64,000 nucleotides of DNA from Ahaetulla prasina (Eukaryota > Chordata > Lepidosauria > Squamata > Colubridae), in contig NC_080540.1 in assembly GCF_028640845.1 (NCBI RefSeq), positions 93,694,061 through 93,758,060 on the forward strand, read 5' to 3'. This document shows positions 1 to 11,516 of this stretch, piece after piece. The notes under the pieces are model-generated. The model did no database searches, was not told the origin of the DNA, and saw only the letters and a program-made list of their open reading frames with translations. Position 1 is the first letter of the stretch. Every line of letters starts with the position of its first letter. The translations under genes and the position numbers were made by a program.

Positions 1-333
1 ACACATCCAAGAAATTTGCAGCTTCCCTGGAGCAATTAATTTCCTTTGTATGATTGTATACAATTCCAAGGCTCGTTATTTCATTGCAATTATTTCTTTC
101 CTATCCTGCTCTCAACTACCTAAAAATATTGCTATCACAGAAATGACATTATTTTTTCCTCTTGATTTATTTATCAAAATTATATGGCTACTCATCTTAC
201 AAATGTGACTCTGGGTGGCATACAATAAAACTAACAATTAAAACATTCTTTAAGAATATTGAAAACAATTAGACATTAATGGGAAGAAGATCTCTAATGA
301 TAAACCCACAAGTGGCCTTCTCAGAGAGCTAAC
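1..333. other. AT-rich single-copy DNA, nothing recognised
   Basis: No reading frame, repeat family or regulatory motif can be supported here. The stretch is AT-rich with short homopolymers, like the other single-copy gaps of the window. Confidence 0.5.
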
Positions 334-480
334 AACCGATCTTCAGAATGCTAATGATCAGATGAGTGCAAACAATATAAATCCTTCCATTCCTCACCAT
401 TTAGTCAGAACTGAAGAAGCTTCTGGGATAGAAGTGAAATGTCTTCAAGGAAAAAACGAAGACAGTTCAAGAAAGTTTTG
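334..480 (+). repeat. Penelope-like/hammerhead-like dispersed repeat, copy 1
   Basis: The stretch shares a colinear core with 15713-15850 (plus) and 15110-15279 (minus): a TCCTTCCATTCC block, then a CAGAACTGAAGAAGCTTC block, then a purine-rich core ending in GAAATGTCTTCAAGG. Restoring likely decayed CpGs from the three copies gives a core close to the hammerhead ribozyme halves GATGAG and CGAAACGTC. Such motifs are known in Penelope-like retroelements. The assignment to that class is an inference; the shared repeat itself is seen directly. Confidence 0.5.
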
Positions 481-763
481 AAAAGCATGTTTAGGACAAT
501 TGATAACTTAATTAGCATATCCAAGATTGGACTTGATAAATTAAAAAGTTTAAATAAAACCAGTCATTAATATATACACTTATATTAAATACATATAAAT
601 ACAACATTGACAAAGTCTACTGAAGCAATGAATAGTTTCTTACTTCACGTGATTTGTTAATAAGTTGGTGTGCATGTGTGCTTGTGCATGTGGCTCTAAG
701 AACCAAAGAATATATTATTCATATTTTTAAAATTTTGAACCAGGTTTCAGCTTTCTAAAACTG

Positions 764-882
<119 letters not shown>

Positions 883-1012
883 GAGTTGGAAGGGATCTCG
901 GAGGCCTTCTAGTCCAACCCCCTGCCCAGGCAGGAAACCCTACACCATCTCAGACAGATGGTGTAGATCCAACATTTTCTTTAAAATTTCCAGTATTGGA
1001 GCATAGAATATA
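883..1012 (-). mobile_element. CR1 LINE 3' end, 5'-truncated
   Basis: On the minus strand this matches the last codons and 3' UTR of the CR1 at 8085-9895, including the block TTTCCTGCCTGGGCAGG and the GGACTAGAAGGCCTCC block. Only about 130 bases remain. A short extra copy of GGTGTAGATC beside the stop region shows local slippage. Confidence 0.85.
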
Positions 1013-1702
1013 GAAGTTCTATGAAATCTCTCAAAACCAATAAATAAATGATTAAAACAGTGCTTATATTTTTCAGCCATCTCTTACAAATGGGTTTACA
1101 TAATATTATTAAACTACTCCTTTCTTCTTTAAAAACAAAAGCAGAATAAAACAAGAAAACCTGTGAGTCATTAACTGAACATGGGGAAGAAAGCTAATTG
1201 GAAAAAGGCATTTCCAAGTTATATTAAATTCTGAAAGATTATATATATTTATGAATGATACACAGCTCAAACTTTTTTTTGAAAAAGACATGTTTTTTTC
1301 TTGATTGTTATTTATATGCAAATCATATTTTCCTCGTTTCATTGCTCCAAAGATAAGCATATGGAGTTAGTTGTTTCTCTAACCATCACAAATATGATTA
1401 AGGAAATTTCCTCAGATATATTTGGGCCATTTGAAAGAATGTATAAGGCAGTTCCTGAAACACTGACTTTAGATGAAATCTAAATTTAGAACAGATTAAT
1501 GGGTCTTAAATAGTCATGGTAGGTTCCATTTTAAAACATTTATAAATCTTCTCTAAGTATGAATTTTATCTACTATACAAAATTTCTTACTTACATGCAG
1601 TGGCTTTAGATAAAAAAAAATCTCATATAAAAGAAAACTAAGAAAGTTATTGTAATAAGCTTCCCTTCCACAAGATGATCATTATTAAAGTATATATAAG
1701 TA
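1013..1702. other. Single-copy AT-rich DNA
   Basis: Open frames of 60-83 codons exist on both strands but are low-complexity, lysine- and phenylalanine-rich, and match nothing recognisable. No feature is supported. Confidence 0.5.
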
Positions 1703-1878
1703 AGGTAAAGGTAAAGGTACCCCTCGTACATACATGCTAGTCATTGCCAACTGTAGGGGGCAGTGCTTATCTCCGTTTCAAAGCCGAAGAGCCAGCGCTG
1801 TCCGAAGATGACTCTGTGGTCATGTGGCTGGCATGACTCAACACCAAAGGCGCACGGAACACTGTTACTTTCCCACCT
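1703..1878 (-). mobile_element. Sauria-type SINE, 3' portion only
   Basis: The plus strand begins with the repeated GGTAAAGGTAAAGGT block, which is the ACCTTT tail of the element in its own orientation, and continues through the conserved body found in full at 21791-22146. The tRNA-derived head is missing because the copy is truncated. The tail resembles the Bov-B LINE 3' end, the known mobiliser of Sauria SINEs. Confidence 0.85.
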
Positions 1879-1879
1879 T

Positions 1880-2300
1880 CGGTCTGACCTATGCTGACCT
1901 ATAAAAAATTATCTGCTACAACGTCCTACCTGTCAATGACTACTACAGCTTCAACCGCAATAATACATGAGCACAAAATAGATACAAACTCAAGGTAAAC
2001 CACTCCAAACTCGATTGCAGAAAATACGACTTCACCAATAGAGTGGTCAATGCCTGGAATGCACTACCTGACTCTGTGATTATATCCCCAAACCCCTATA
2101 AATTTAACCTTAGACTGTCTACTGTTGACCTCACCCCATTCCTAGAGGTCTGTAAGGGGCATGCATAAGTGCACTAATGTGCCTACCGTCCCTGTCCTAC
2201 TGTCCCCATTTATTTATATCCTTATCCTGTATTCATAATCATGTTTATACTTATATCTGTTATCTTATGCATGTTTGACAAACTAAATAAATAAATATAT
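1880..2300 (+). mobile_element. CR1-group LINE (family B), 3' end
   Basis: The plus strand encodes a decayed C-terminus with the motif RVVNAWNALPDSV, typical of the end of CR1/jockey-group ORF2, then a stop, a 3' UTR and an AAATA-type tail at about 2283-2300. The same sequence occurs on the minus strand at 3460-3900 and 41050-41500. Only the last part of the LINE is present. The precise family name is uncertain. Confidence 0.75.
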
Positions 2301-2689
2301 TGTATATCTCATATATCATACTCTTAAAAAAGCAGCAGCAATCTAAAGACATTTTGTTTCAAAATCTTTTAGCATCAGGGTAAACAACTAGCGGGGGCAC
2401 AGTATGTCAGAAAAACCCATTATCATTTACATTTGTCTATGGTCCTTTGTGTCAGATGTATTTAAATTGTTATTTCAGGTTTCTCACCATAACCCAAACT
2501 GTGGTTTGCAAACTCTTCTCTCACATAGGCATATATAATCATCCACTTATATGCCCTTCTCTCACTGCAGGTAAAACACTGATGGGTTAAGGGGAAGGGG
2601 CAGTTGCAGGGGGAAGAGTAGAGAAAGAGAGAAATATAAAGCATGATAAGGGGAGGGAAAGATAATGTAAGTGGGTTCATTCTACTAGA
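2301..2689. other. Single-copy DNA
   Basis: Nothing recognised. The 88-codon minus frame overlapping this stretch runs into CR1 sequence and has no family signature. Confidence 0.5.
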
Positions 2690-3392
2690 GACATGAACAT
2701 CAGAATAGAGATGGAAAGGACCTTCCATTTAATCTAACCACCGCTCAAGCAGTAAACCCTATATAATTTCAGACAAGACTATCCAGTCTTTTCTTAAAAA
2801 CCTCCAGTGATGGAGCACCCATGTCTGACTGCAAGCTGTTCCACTGGTTAATTGTCTTCATTGTCAGGCAGTTTCGCCTTAATTCCAGTTTGCTTCTCTC
2901 CTTGATTAGTTTCTATCCATTGTTTCTTGTCCTGACCTTTGGCACTTTACAAAATATGTTGCTCCCCCCTCCCTTCTTTGTGGCAATCTCTCAAATACTG
3001 GAATACTGCTCTCATATCACCCCTAGTCCTTCTTTTCTCTAGACTACCTATACCCAAATCTTGCAACTGTTTTGTCTCCAGGCCCTTAATTATCTTAGTT
3101 GCTCTTCTTTGCACTTTTTTCCAAAGTCTCAACATTTATTTTGTAACGTAGTGACCAAAACTGGATGCAGTGTTTCAGGTGTGGCCTTACTAAGGCTTTA
3201 TAGAGCAGTACTAATACTTCATGTAATTTTGATTCTATGCCTTTGTTTATACAACCAAGTAGTGTATTAGCTTTTTTTGACTGCTGCCACATATTGCTGG
3301 CTCATGTTTAAGTGATTGTCCACTAGGACTCAAAGGTCCCTCTCACAGTTTCTGTTTTTGCACCAAGTTTGACCTAATCTGTACTTGTACCT
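2690..3392 (-). mobile_element. CR1 LINE, 3' half of an interrupted old copy
   Basis: On the minus strand the sequence follows the CR1 at 9190-9890: the thumb/C-terminal part (LLYKALVRPHLKHCIQFWS, then a VQRRATKIIKGLE block) and the 3' UTR. Stops and frameshifts break the frame throughout, so it is a dead copy. It resumes, after an insertion, at 4765-5400, which carries the preceding part of the same ORF. Confidence 0.85.
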
Positions 3393-3393
3393 T

Positions 3394-3450
3394 TGGTATG
3401 TATGTATGTATGTCCCTTTACCTTTTTATGTATGTATGTATGTATGTACG
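3394..3450. repeat. (GTAT)n microsatellite
   Basis: Two runs of TATG/GTAT units flank the block CCCTTTACCTTTT. The run lies where the nested family B LINE ends, so it may be that element's tail. Confidence 0.85.
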
Positions 3451-3459
3451 TATTTGTCA

Positions 3460-4760
3460 AGAATGTATTGGGTAATAAGTATAAACATGGATTGGATACA
3501 TGAAATAGATACAAATAGAGGAAACATTAGGACAGCGATGATAGGCATGCTGGTGCTCTTATGCACACCCCTTACAGACCTCTTAGGAATGGGGTGCGGT
3601 CCACAGTAGACAGTCTTAGGTTAAAATTTTGGGGGTTTGGGGATGAAATCACAAAGTAAAGTAGCGCATTCCAGGCATTGACCACTCTGTTGCTGAAGTC
3701 ATATTTTCTGCAATCGAGTTTGGAGCAGTTTACTTTGAGTTTGTATCTATTGTGTGCTCGTGTATTGTGTGCTCGTGTATTGTTGTGGTTGAAGCTGAAG
3801 TAGTCATTGACAGGTAGGACATTATAGCAGATAATTTTATGAGCTACGCTTAGGTCATACCGAAGGCAGCGTAGTTCTAAGTTTTCTAAGCCCAGAATTT
3901 CAAGTCTGGTGGCATAACGTATTCTGTTGTGAGCAGAGGAGTGGAGGACTCTTCTTGTGAAATATTTCTAGACATGTTCAATTGTATTAATGTCTGATAT
4001 GTAGTTCAGGTTCCAGACAGATGAGCTGTATTTGAGATTTGGTCTAGCAAATGTTTTGTATGCTCTGGTTAGTGTGATATTACCAGAGAAGAAGCTACGC
4101 AAGATTAGGCTTAAAACTCTTAATGCCTTTTTGGCAATGTAGTTACAGTGGGCTTTGGCACTTAGATCATTAGATATGAGTATTCCAAGATCCTTGACAG
4201 AGCGAGGGTCATCTACACAGTCATGTCCAATCAGCTTGTATTTTGTGTTCTGGTTCTTTTTGCCAATGTGTAAGACAGAGCATTTGTTGGTTGAGATTTG
4301 GCGTTGCCAATTGTTTGACCATTACAACACAAAGCCAAGATCTTTTTGAAGGGTAGCAGCATTGTCTGTGGTGTTAAATATTTTTACATCATCGGCAAAG
4401 AGAATGCAGTTGCTTATAATATGATTGCAAAGGTCATTTATGTATAGTATGAAGAGTGTTGGTCCTAGAACGCTGCCTTGGGGGACACCACTATTAACAG
4501 GTGCAGGGTTTGATAAGGCACTCCCTATTGTGAGCACTTGTTGTCTGTTTGACAGGAACGCAGCTATCCAATTATGTAGGGGTCCAGAGATGCCATAGGA
4601 TTTTAGTTTTAGAAGTAGTTTGTCATGTACCACTGAATCAAAGGCTTTACAGAAGTCTATGTAAATTATGTCTATTCCTTTGCCCTGCTCGAGATTTGTA
4701 GTCCATATGTTCTTTCACTGTAGAAGTTGTAGATTATTTTTTTTCTGAAACCAAATTGTT
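3460..4760 (-). mobile_element. CR1-group LINE (family B) inserted inside an older CR1
   Basis: The minus strand carries the 3' half of a non-LTR retrotransposon: reverse transcriptase motifs near 4630-4330, then the C-terminus and 3' UTR running down to 3460. The flanks (2690-3392 and 4765-5400) are two consecutive parts of one CR1 copy, so this is a nested, younger insertion. It is 5'-truncated and retains no endonuclease. Family B differs clearly in sequence from the CR1 around it and matches 41045-42210. Confidence 0.8.
4322..4633 (-). pseudogene. Reverse transcriptase fragment of family B LINE
   Basis: A 103-codon frame contains the motifs SGVPQGSVLGPTLFILYIN and, 15-20 residues later, LFADDVKIF, which are the RT palm motifs of jockey/CR1-group LINEs with the FADD catalytic pair intact. 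The frame is cut by a frameshift just after the catalytic box: the counterpart at 41682-42206 continues into the thumb. It would have copied LINE RNA at a nicked target in the nucleus. It is a remnant. Confidence 0.8.
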
Positions 4761-4764
4761 TATT

Positions 4765-5400
4765 AGATTAAATTTCATTTTGTTAGATAGAGCCCATTGT
4801 TCAAGTCTGTCAAAATCTTTTAGAATCCTGAGCTTGTCTTCTGGGGTGTTGACTATTCCTGCCAGCTTACTGTCATCTGCATATTTGATGAGTTCCCCTT
4901 CTATTCCTTATCTAAGTCATTTATGAAGATATTAAAAGAGTACTGGGCCTAAGTCAGAACATTATACTACCCCAATGCTTACTTCCCTCCATGTAGATGT
5001 AGTACCATTAAGGAAGACACATTGAGTATGGTTTGTCATCCAGCTGAAAATCCATATTGTGGTGATGTTGTCTATTCCACATTTTTCTACCTTACCAAGA
5101 AGTAGGTTGTGTTTTACATTGTCGAATGCTTTGCTGAAGACTAAATATACTACATCCACAGCATTTCACTGATCTACTAATTTAGTCACTTCGTCAAAGA
5201 ATGAAATAAGATTGGTTTGGCATGCTGGTTTTTATTTATAAATTTATTTGTTTCTAGATGTTTGCAGATCTGTTTTTTGATTATCTTTTCCAGTATCTTC
5301 CTAGGTATTGATGCAAGGCTGATTGGTTTGTAGTTTCCTGGGTCTGTTTTGTTTTTATCTTTGTTGATGGATGGCAAAATGGTGGGAAAAGAAATGTCTT
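4765..5400 (-). mobile_element. CR1 LINE, RT part of the interrupted old copy
   Basis: Minus-strand frames at 5186-5416 and 4962-5159 encode KTDPGNYKPISLASIPRKIL and VYLVFSKAFDNVKHNLLLGK, matching the fingers and palm of the CR1 ORF at 8047-9825. Residues are changed at the catalytic core (for example DFSKAF has become VFSKAF) and stops separate the frames. It ends at 4765 where the family B LINE was inserted. Confidence 0.85.
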
Positions 5401-6418
5401 GTCTTTGACTAATCATTTATAAATGAAATATTTTCACTAGAATATAAACTAAAGCACCTCTCCTGCTTTTGATTTCAAAAGAATAGATAAATGTCTCCCT
5501 CTAATTGAGCACTTTTATTCTGCCATGGAATTGGATAGTGGTATGAACTTAGTAGCAGAACATTAAAGTTAAAATTAAGATTATTGATGGAGTTACTTTT
5601 AATTCAAGCATTTAAAATTTAAAATAGTTTTGTTAAACATTTTTATAGAATTTTGACATTATAATATTTTATTTGAGCATTTACACTTTTATTAAGACTC
5701 AGAAATCACGTTTTCATTTGCTTAAGATTTCTTGGTCTTACACTTTATTGTTCACAAAACTTAAAAATAGTTTATTAAGGGAACAAGATAAAGTATACAT
5801 TCCAAGGGTAGATTCTCTGAAGGCTTAGAGGCAAGATGGATGGAAGGAAAGGAGGGAGGAAAGAAGTTAGTTCTTATATGTAATGATGTGAGGAGGGAAA
5901 CAGATTTGTAGTAAAGGGCTAGTATTGTAAAGTAGGGGCTGATTGTAATGTATATAAGGTGTAGAGGGTTTTTCTGGCTACCCACCTAACAGCTTGCTGT
6001 CATCTCTCTTAGTGAAGAATAGACAACTTAATTTCATGCAACTGCCTGATTTTTTTTGGTCACAGCTCAAAAATAAACTTGATAAGGAATAGATATTCCA
6101 ACAGTTTCATGTGAAACAATAGAAAAACTCACTGTAAATACCTTCATTGGAAAGTCTTAATTATAGTTAAAATTTGACTCAATACAAAATAAGCTACTTT
6201 AGAGCAACATTTTGTAATCATGTGTTCTTCATCTGGCTTAGACTCCATTTCCCATCAGCCTTACTTCCTGGAGAGAAAATAGATTTAAAATCATGTATGT
6301 TCAGAATATATCCAATAGAGTTTGGATATATTCCAGACTTTAGCATAAAGAGACTATTTCCAATTATTTTCACAAAAGGTTTCATGAAGTACACATAGTG
6401 GGTACATTTACTAGCTCA
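5401..6418. other. Single-copy DNA
   Basis: No supported gene. AT-rich with frames below 75 codons and no recognisable family; a purine-rich patch lies at about 5825-5870. Confidence 0.5.
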
Positions 6419-6435
6419 GTCATTTTAGAATAATT

Positions 6436-6675
6436 ATAGCAATAGCACTTAGACTTATATAGTGCTCTTAGACTTCATAGTACTTTTACAGCCCTCTCTA
6501 GGCGGTTTACAGAGTCAGCATATTTCCCCCAACAATCTGGGTCCTCATTTTACCCACCTCGGAAGGATGGAAGGCTGAGTCAACCTTGAGCCTTAAGATT
6601 TGAACTGCCAAACTGCAGCTAGAAGTCAGCTGAAGTAGCTTGCAGTACTGCACTCTAACCACTGTGCCACCTCAG
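6436..6675 (-). mobile_element. tRNA-derived squamate SINE
   Basis: In its own (minus) orientation the element starts with a tRNA-like head (GGTGGCACAGTGGTTAGAG, with a B-box-like GGCAGTTCAAATC), then a central block containing GGGTAAAATGAGGACCC, and ends in AAGTGCTATTGCTAT. An imperfect target duplication (TCATTTTAGAATAAT / TCATTTTATAATGT) flanks it at 6420-6434 and 6677-6690. The internal A and B boxes are those of an RNA polymerase III promoter, now degenerate. Confidence 0.8.
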
Positions 6676-6690
6676 CTCATTTTATAATGT

Positions 6691-8084
6691 AACTGATGCC
6701 ATTTTGAAATTATATGTAGTAACTTTATTAAATGATATGAGAAAAGGTGTTATCCTATTCTAATAACAGTTAATCAAAACTTAATTTAAAACACCTCAAA
6801 AATATTTGATAATACCTGGTCAGAATAGCATATTTTTTGAAACAATCTACTGTACAATTTATTGTAAAAATGACTGACAATGTATACAAATACAAGGGAA
6901 AAAAAATGCAAGGGAAGAATTAATTAAATTCTGGACTGAACAAATGTAGGATTGAAAAGAATTTATCATTCCAAGGCTATCACTGATCGCACACATTTCT
7001 GTTCTATTATGCCACTTATACTTCAGAGCTAATATAATTCTGCAAAAAAGCTTATTCATTGTGACTGATGGACATGCTTCATGCTAATTCTTCCTACTGT
7101 TAGTAAGCCTTTGTGTTCTTTGTCAAGGAAACAAAATGAAGAGAAGGAACCAGGCAGATAAACAACTGCACGTTTCAGAACATCAGAATGTTGCAGAGTA
7201 AATTAAAATGTTTGATGTACACATACAGACATATAATAGGGCCTCCACGTTTCTATCAGTTGAGCTACATTGATAACACAGAGAACTTATTTATCCGGAA
7301 TAATAAAATGCATGCCAATACTGAATGCTGAAGAGGCTACATTTCTGGTGGAAAAAAATATACCTTAGTTTCATTATGTCAGATGACAAGAAGCTAAAAC
7401 ATGAGGGAAAGGTTAAGTTGAAAGAAATATCTCTATGCATATCTATATCAACATGTTAAATTTTACACCAGAGGACTGGAAGCAAGTGGGATTATGGACA
7501 ATATTTGTTATTTAGCATTCAAATTAACATGCTCAGAACCTTATAAAATCATATGCATGAGTTGTAAATGAAAGTTTGGGGAAAACAGACTAATTCTACC
7601 AGTAGTGTTCATTACTAGGAAATTAAAAAAGCACAATATTCATGATTTTCCTTATTTGAAACAAACTCAAAACTGCCTTCTGTAATGAACTTAAATGTTA
7701 TGTTATTATATATATATTCTATATTGACATATAAACCTGGTTTCCTTCAGAGTTTTGGACTTTATCCCACACAATTCCCAAATGTTATTGCCAATTGCGA
7801 TGGATTAGGGGAACTACGCTCCATAATATTTAAAGGTATTTAGACTAGGAAAGGCTGCTGTATAACACACATAAATCTTACTAATAAAATGATAAATTGC
7901 ATTTGTTTATGTAATGAAGTACTTTTACTTACCTATTTTGGGAAGAGGCGAAAGAAAGAAAACTAAGGGATAGGGTCATGAGCAGAGGAGGAAAGTAATA
8001 TAACCCAATGCAAGGTGTGTGAATATTTAATGAAAACTGAACAATCTTGCCCAAAGAGGCAATGAAAAAGTTGTTTGGGGTGGG
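6691..8084. other. Single-copy AT-rich DNA
   Basis: No reading frame above 66 codons and no repeat family recognised. Confidence 0.5.
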
Positions 8085-9825
8085 AGGCAGAGCTCATATT
8101 TTAAAAAATAACAAAAAAAGCTTCTTCCAACATGTTAAAAACAAGAAAAAAGTCAATGAAACAATTGGCCCATTGCTGGGAGAAAGTGGCAAGAAGATGA
8201 CAAGCAACAGGGAGAAAGCAGATCTACTTAACTCATATTTTGCATCTGTCTTTACACAAAAGGAAAAAACAATTCAACCTATCAAAAACAGCACTACAAA
8301 AAACAGATTAGAAACACAAGTTAAAATAGGGAAGAAAATGGTAAGTGAACGCCTGTCTACCCTAGACGAGTTCAAATCACCAGGACCGGATGGATTACAC
8401 CCCAAGGTTCTGAAGGAACTGGCAGACATGATCTCAGAACCACTGAACTATATCTTTCAAAGATCCTGGAGCACAGGGGAGCTGCCAGAGGACTGGAAAA
8501 GAGCTGATGTAGTTCCCATCTTCAAAAAGGAAAAAACAGATCCAGGAAACTACAGACCTATCAGTCTGACCTCAATACCGGGGAAGATTCTGGAAAAGAT
8601 AATCAAGCAACGAATCACCGAACACCTAGAAGCAAACAAAGTAATAACCAAAAGCCAACATGGGTTTGTCAAAAACAGATCATGCCAGACTAATCTTATC
8701 GCATTCTTTGACAAAATGACAAAAGTAGTAGACCAGAGGAATGCTGTCGACATAATTTACTTGGACTTCAGTAAAGCATTTGATAAAGTAGACCATAACC
8801 TACTACTAGATAAAGTAGAAAAATGTGGGTTAGACAGCATCACCACCAGATGGATTCGTAACTGGCTGACCAACCGCACTCAACGTGTAGTCCTCAACGG
8901 AACTACATCCACATGGAGGGAAGTATGCAGTGGATTACCCCAAGGCTCTGTTTTAGGCCTAGTACTCTTCAACATCTTCATCAATGACTTGGACGAGGGG
9001 ATAGATGGGGAACTCATCAAATTTGCAGATGACACCAAGCTGGCAGGAATAGCCAACACTCCAGAAGATAGGCTCAAGATACAGAAAGATCTTGACAGAC
9101 TTGAACATTGGGCGCTATCTAACAAAATGAAATTCAACAGTGAAAAAAGTAAGGTTCTACCTTTAGGCCAAAAAAACAAAATGCACCAGTACCGTATATG
9201 TGGTACCTTGCTCAATAATAGTACCTGTGAGAGGGATCTTGGAGTCCTAGTGGATAACCATTTAGATATGAGCCAGCAGTGTGCAGTAGCTGTTAAAAAA
9301 GCCAACACAGTTCTGGGCTGCATAAACAGAGGGATAGAATCAAGATCACGTGAAGTGTTAGTACCACTTTATAATGCCTTAGTAAGGCCACACTTGGAAT
9401 ATTGCATCCAGTTTTGGTCGCCACGATGTAAAAAAGATGTTGAGACTCTAGAAAGAGTGCAGAGAAGAGCAACAAAGATGATTAGGGGACTGGAGGATAA
9501 AACATATGAAGAACGTTTGCAGGAACTGGGTATGTCTAGTTTAACAAAAAGAAGGACTAGGGGAGACATGATAGCTGTGTTCCAATATCTTAGGGGCTGC
9601 CACAAAGAAGAGGGAGTCAGGCTGTTCACCAAAGCACCTGAGGGTAGAACAAGAAGCAATGGGTGGAAACTGGTCAAAGAAAGAAGCAACTTAGAACTAA
9701 GGAGAAATTTCCTGACAGTTAGAACAATTAATAAGTGGAACGACTTGCCTTCAGAAGTTGTGAATGCTCCAACACTGGAAATTTTTAAGAAAATGTTGGA
9801 TAACCATCTGACTGAGATGGTGTAA
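8047..9825 (+). CDS. CR1 ORF2 reverse transcriptase (N-terminally truncated, open)
   Basis: This 592-codon frame has no internal stop. About the first 15 codons are probably flanking DNA; CR1 similarity starts at residue 16-20. RT motifs are in order: SPGPDGLHPKVLKEL near 113, DPGNYRPISLTSIPGK near 165, LDFSKAFDKVDH near 238, SGLPQGSVLG near 294, and the catalytic FADD near 326. The C-terminal thumb and tail end in DNHLTEMV. Known function of the family: synthesis of cDNA from the LINE's own RNA at a chromosomal nick. The apurinic-type endonuclease that normally precedes the RT is missing and no promoter is visible, so the copy cannot move alone. An open frame of this length implies a young insertion. 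The start codon shown is the first in frame, not a native one. Confidence 0.9.
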   Translation: MPKEAMKKLFGVGGRAHILKNNKKSFFQHVKNKKKVNETIGPLLGESGKKMTSNREKADLLNSYFASVFTQKEKTIQPIKNSTTKNRLETQVKIGKKMVSERLSTLDEFKSPGPDGLHPKVLKELADMISEPLNYIFQRSWSTGELPEDWKRADVVPIFKKEKTDPGNYRPISLTSIPGKILEKIIKQRITEHLEANKVITKSQHGFVKNRSCQTNLIAFFDKMTKVVDQRNAVDIIYLDFSKAFDKVDHNLLLDKVEKCGLDSITTRWIRNWLTNRTQRVVLNGTTSTWREVCSGLPQGSVLGLVLFNIFINDLDEGIDGELIKFADDTKLAGIANTPEDRLKIQKDLDRLEHWALSNKMKFNSEKSKVLPLGQKNKMHQYRICGTLLNNSTCERDLGVLVDNHLDMSQQCAVAVKKANTVLGCINRGIESRSREVLVPLYNALVRPHLEYCIQFWSPRCKKDVETLERVQRRATKMIRGLEDKTYEERLQELGMSSLTKRRTRGDMIAVFQYLRGCHKEEGVRLFTKAPEGRTRSNGWKLVKERSNLELRRNFLTVRTINKWNDLPSEVVNAPTLEIFKKMLDNHLTEMV

Positions 9826-9895
9826 GGTTTCCTGCCTGGGCAGGGGGTTGGACTAGAAGGCCTCCAAGGTCCCTTCCAACTCTGATGTTATGTTA
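8085..9895 (+). mobile_element. CR1 LINE, 5'-truncated, with open ORF2 segment
   Basis: Similarity to CR1 ORF2 begins at about 8090 and runs through the RT and C-terminal regions to a stop at 9823-9825, followed by a 3' UTR (block GGGGGTTGGACTAGAAGG) and a terminal TTATG-type repeat near 9885-9895. The 5' UTR, ORF1 and endonuclease are absent, the usual outcome of incomplete target-primed reverse transcription. Fragments of the same family lie at 883, 2690, 4765 and 34245. Confidence 0.9.
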
Positions 9896-11363
9896 TGTAA
9901 ATATACAGCTTTGAATAGTCACTTCATAAATGTTGGATTAAATTTTACAAGATATTCCATGTAATTGCTCAAGATTATTTATAACCAATTTTCTTTCAAT
10001 TTTCTTCTACAAAAATGTACAATACACTCCAAAAATAGGAGGTAGATTATTCCATTAATTTCATTTATAATTTGAAAAGCACTTATCAAACTGCAGCGCC
10101 TAACTAAATTTCTAAGATTCCTATCTATATTGGTAGGATCAAAACAGATATGGTTGTTTTTATGGGATTTATTTACATAGAATGAAATGCATGGCATGTC
10201 CTGAAATTCATTCTGAATGGAAATTGGAGGCATGAAATATATATAATGATCAGTGACTTTCCTATATGACGTATTGATTACATAATGGCCATTTAGTTTA
10301 TAGTAAAGTTCACAAAGTATTGGTTGGTCTAGGCTTATGTTGATGGTGGAGTGAAAATAACTGAAGATGAAATTTTGCAAGAAGCAGCTGCAATTTTGTT
10401 TGTAAATCCATTATGCTGGATGATTACAAAAATATAAAAAATACAGATTGCTTTGTATCAAATTTGGCTTTATAAATGGTTCAGAGAACGAACGAAAGAA
10501 AAAAAAACTTAGGGGAAATTTTCTAAGTGTCTCATTTTAGAAATGAAATAACATATTAAAACAGGCATTTTTACCACAGTCCTATTCATTATTATAAATG
10601 AATAAATATAAGGCTGATTGGGAGCATGAACATTCCCTTCGGGAAACTCTGAAAAGGCATAAATTAGATAAAATTGCTCTTGTCATTGTGTTTGAATACA
10701 GAAGCAACAAAAAGTAATTTTGGTTCAGAGATGCTTAAGGTAAACAATTGTAATATTGGGTTTCATTTTCATTTCAATGTGTCCCCTCATTGGTGGCATC
10801 CTTTTAATTGCTTTTCTAGGTATCTAGTGGAGCATAACTGTGTGATAATATTCAAGCTATTTCACTTTGTTTTATTAGTTTCAAGGGGAGCCTGTTCCAC
10901 TCCAGCTTGCAAAGTAATGTGTAATATCCAACACCAAATAACAAAAGGCTAATGTACTACTGCACTAGATAAAATTGTCTTCTAACTATGTTAATTACTG
11001 GGGCTTTTTTTATATTGTCAGCCATCCCAATTTGACAAGTTCCAATATGATTTAACATCACCATGATCTTGAATAGTACATAGTTGTCTGTATTGTCTGC
11101 AACACTTCATATGCTACTGAGAGAAGAGAACCAGCTAAAAACCAGCTGATTCCCTCCCCCTCTCCCCATCCTGTAGCCATCAGAAGTCTTTACAACATTG
11201 TTCCCAAAATAATCGTATCAAGCCCCTTTCTAATTTCTTGAGTTCAAGTCTTGATTTGACCATTTGGGTGATAGGGTTCTCTGTTCCACTTTTGGACTAG
11301 GACTGTCTTATTGGAGTCCAAACTTACTTAAGACATCTTCTACTGGTTTCCCATGCCTCAATG
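9896..11363. other. Single-copy AT-rich DNA
   Basis: No supported gene or repeat. A 133-codon minus frame at 9979-10380 is AT-rich with no domain signature and I treat it as chance. Confidence 0.5.
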
Positions 11364-11371
11364 GTATAAAG

Positions 11372-11508
11372 CAGGGGGGGCTCCAATCTTGGCATCTTTA
11401 AGCCTGGTATACTTCAACTCCCAGAATTCCCCAGCCAGCTTTGCTGGGATGGGAATTCTGGGAGTTGAAGTCCTCCAGGCTTAAAATTGCCAAGATTGGA
11501 GACTCTTG
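11372..11508. mobile_element. Palindromic non-autonomous hAT element (TCTCCAA family)
   Basis: The two halves are inverted repeats: GGGCTCCAATCTTGG and CTTCAACTCCCAGAATTCC on the left find their complements on the right. The element is bounded by an identical 8-bp duplication GTATAAAG (11364-11371 and 11509-11516), the hAT superfamily signature. It encodes nothing and would depend on a transposase in trans. A second copy is at 38996-39109. Confidence 0.88.
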
Positions 11509-11516
11509 GTATAAAG

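Noticed and set aside
4962..5159. A host protein fragment with reverse transcriptase similarity
   Set aside because: It aligns in order with the CR1 frame at 8047-9825 and is part of a decayed CR1.
9979..10380. A 133-codon minus frame
   Set aside because: AT-rich, no family motif, no splice-site or homolog evidence; length is compatible with chance in 64 kb of six frames.
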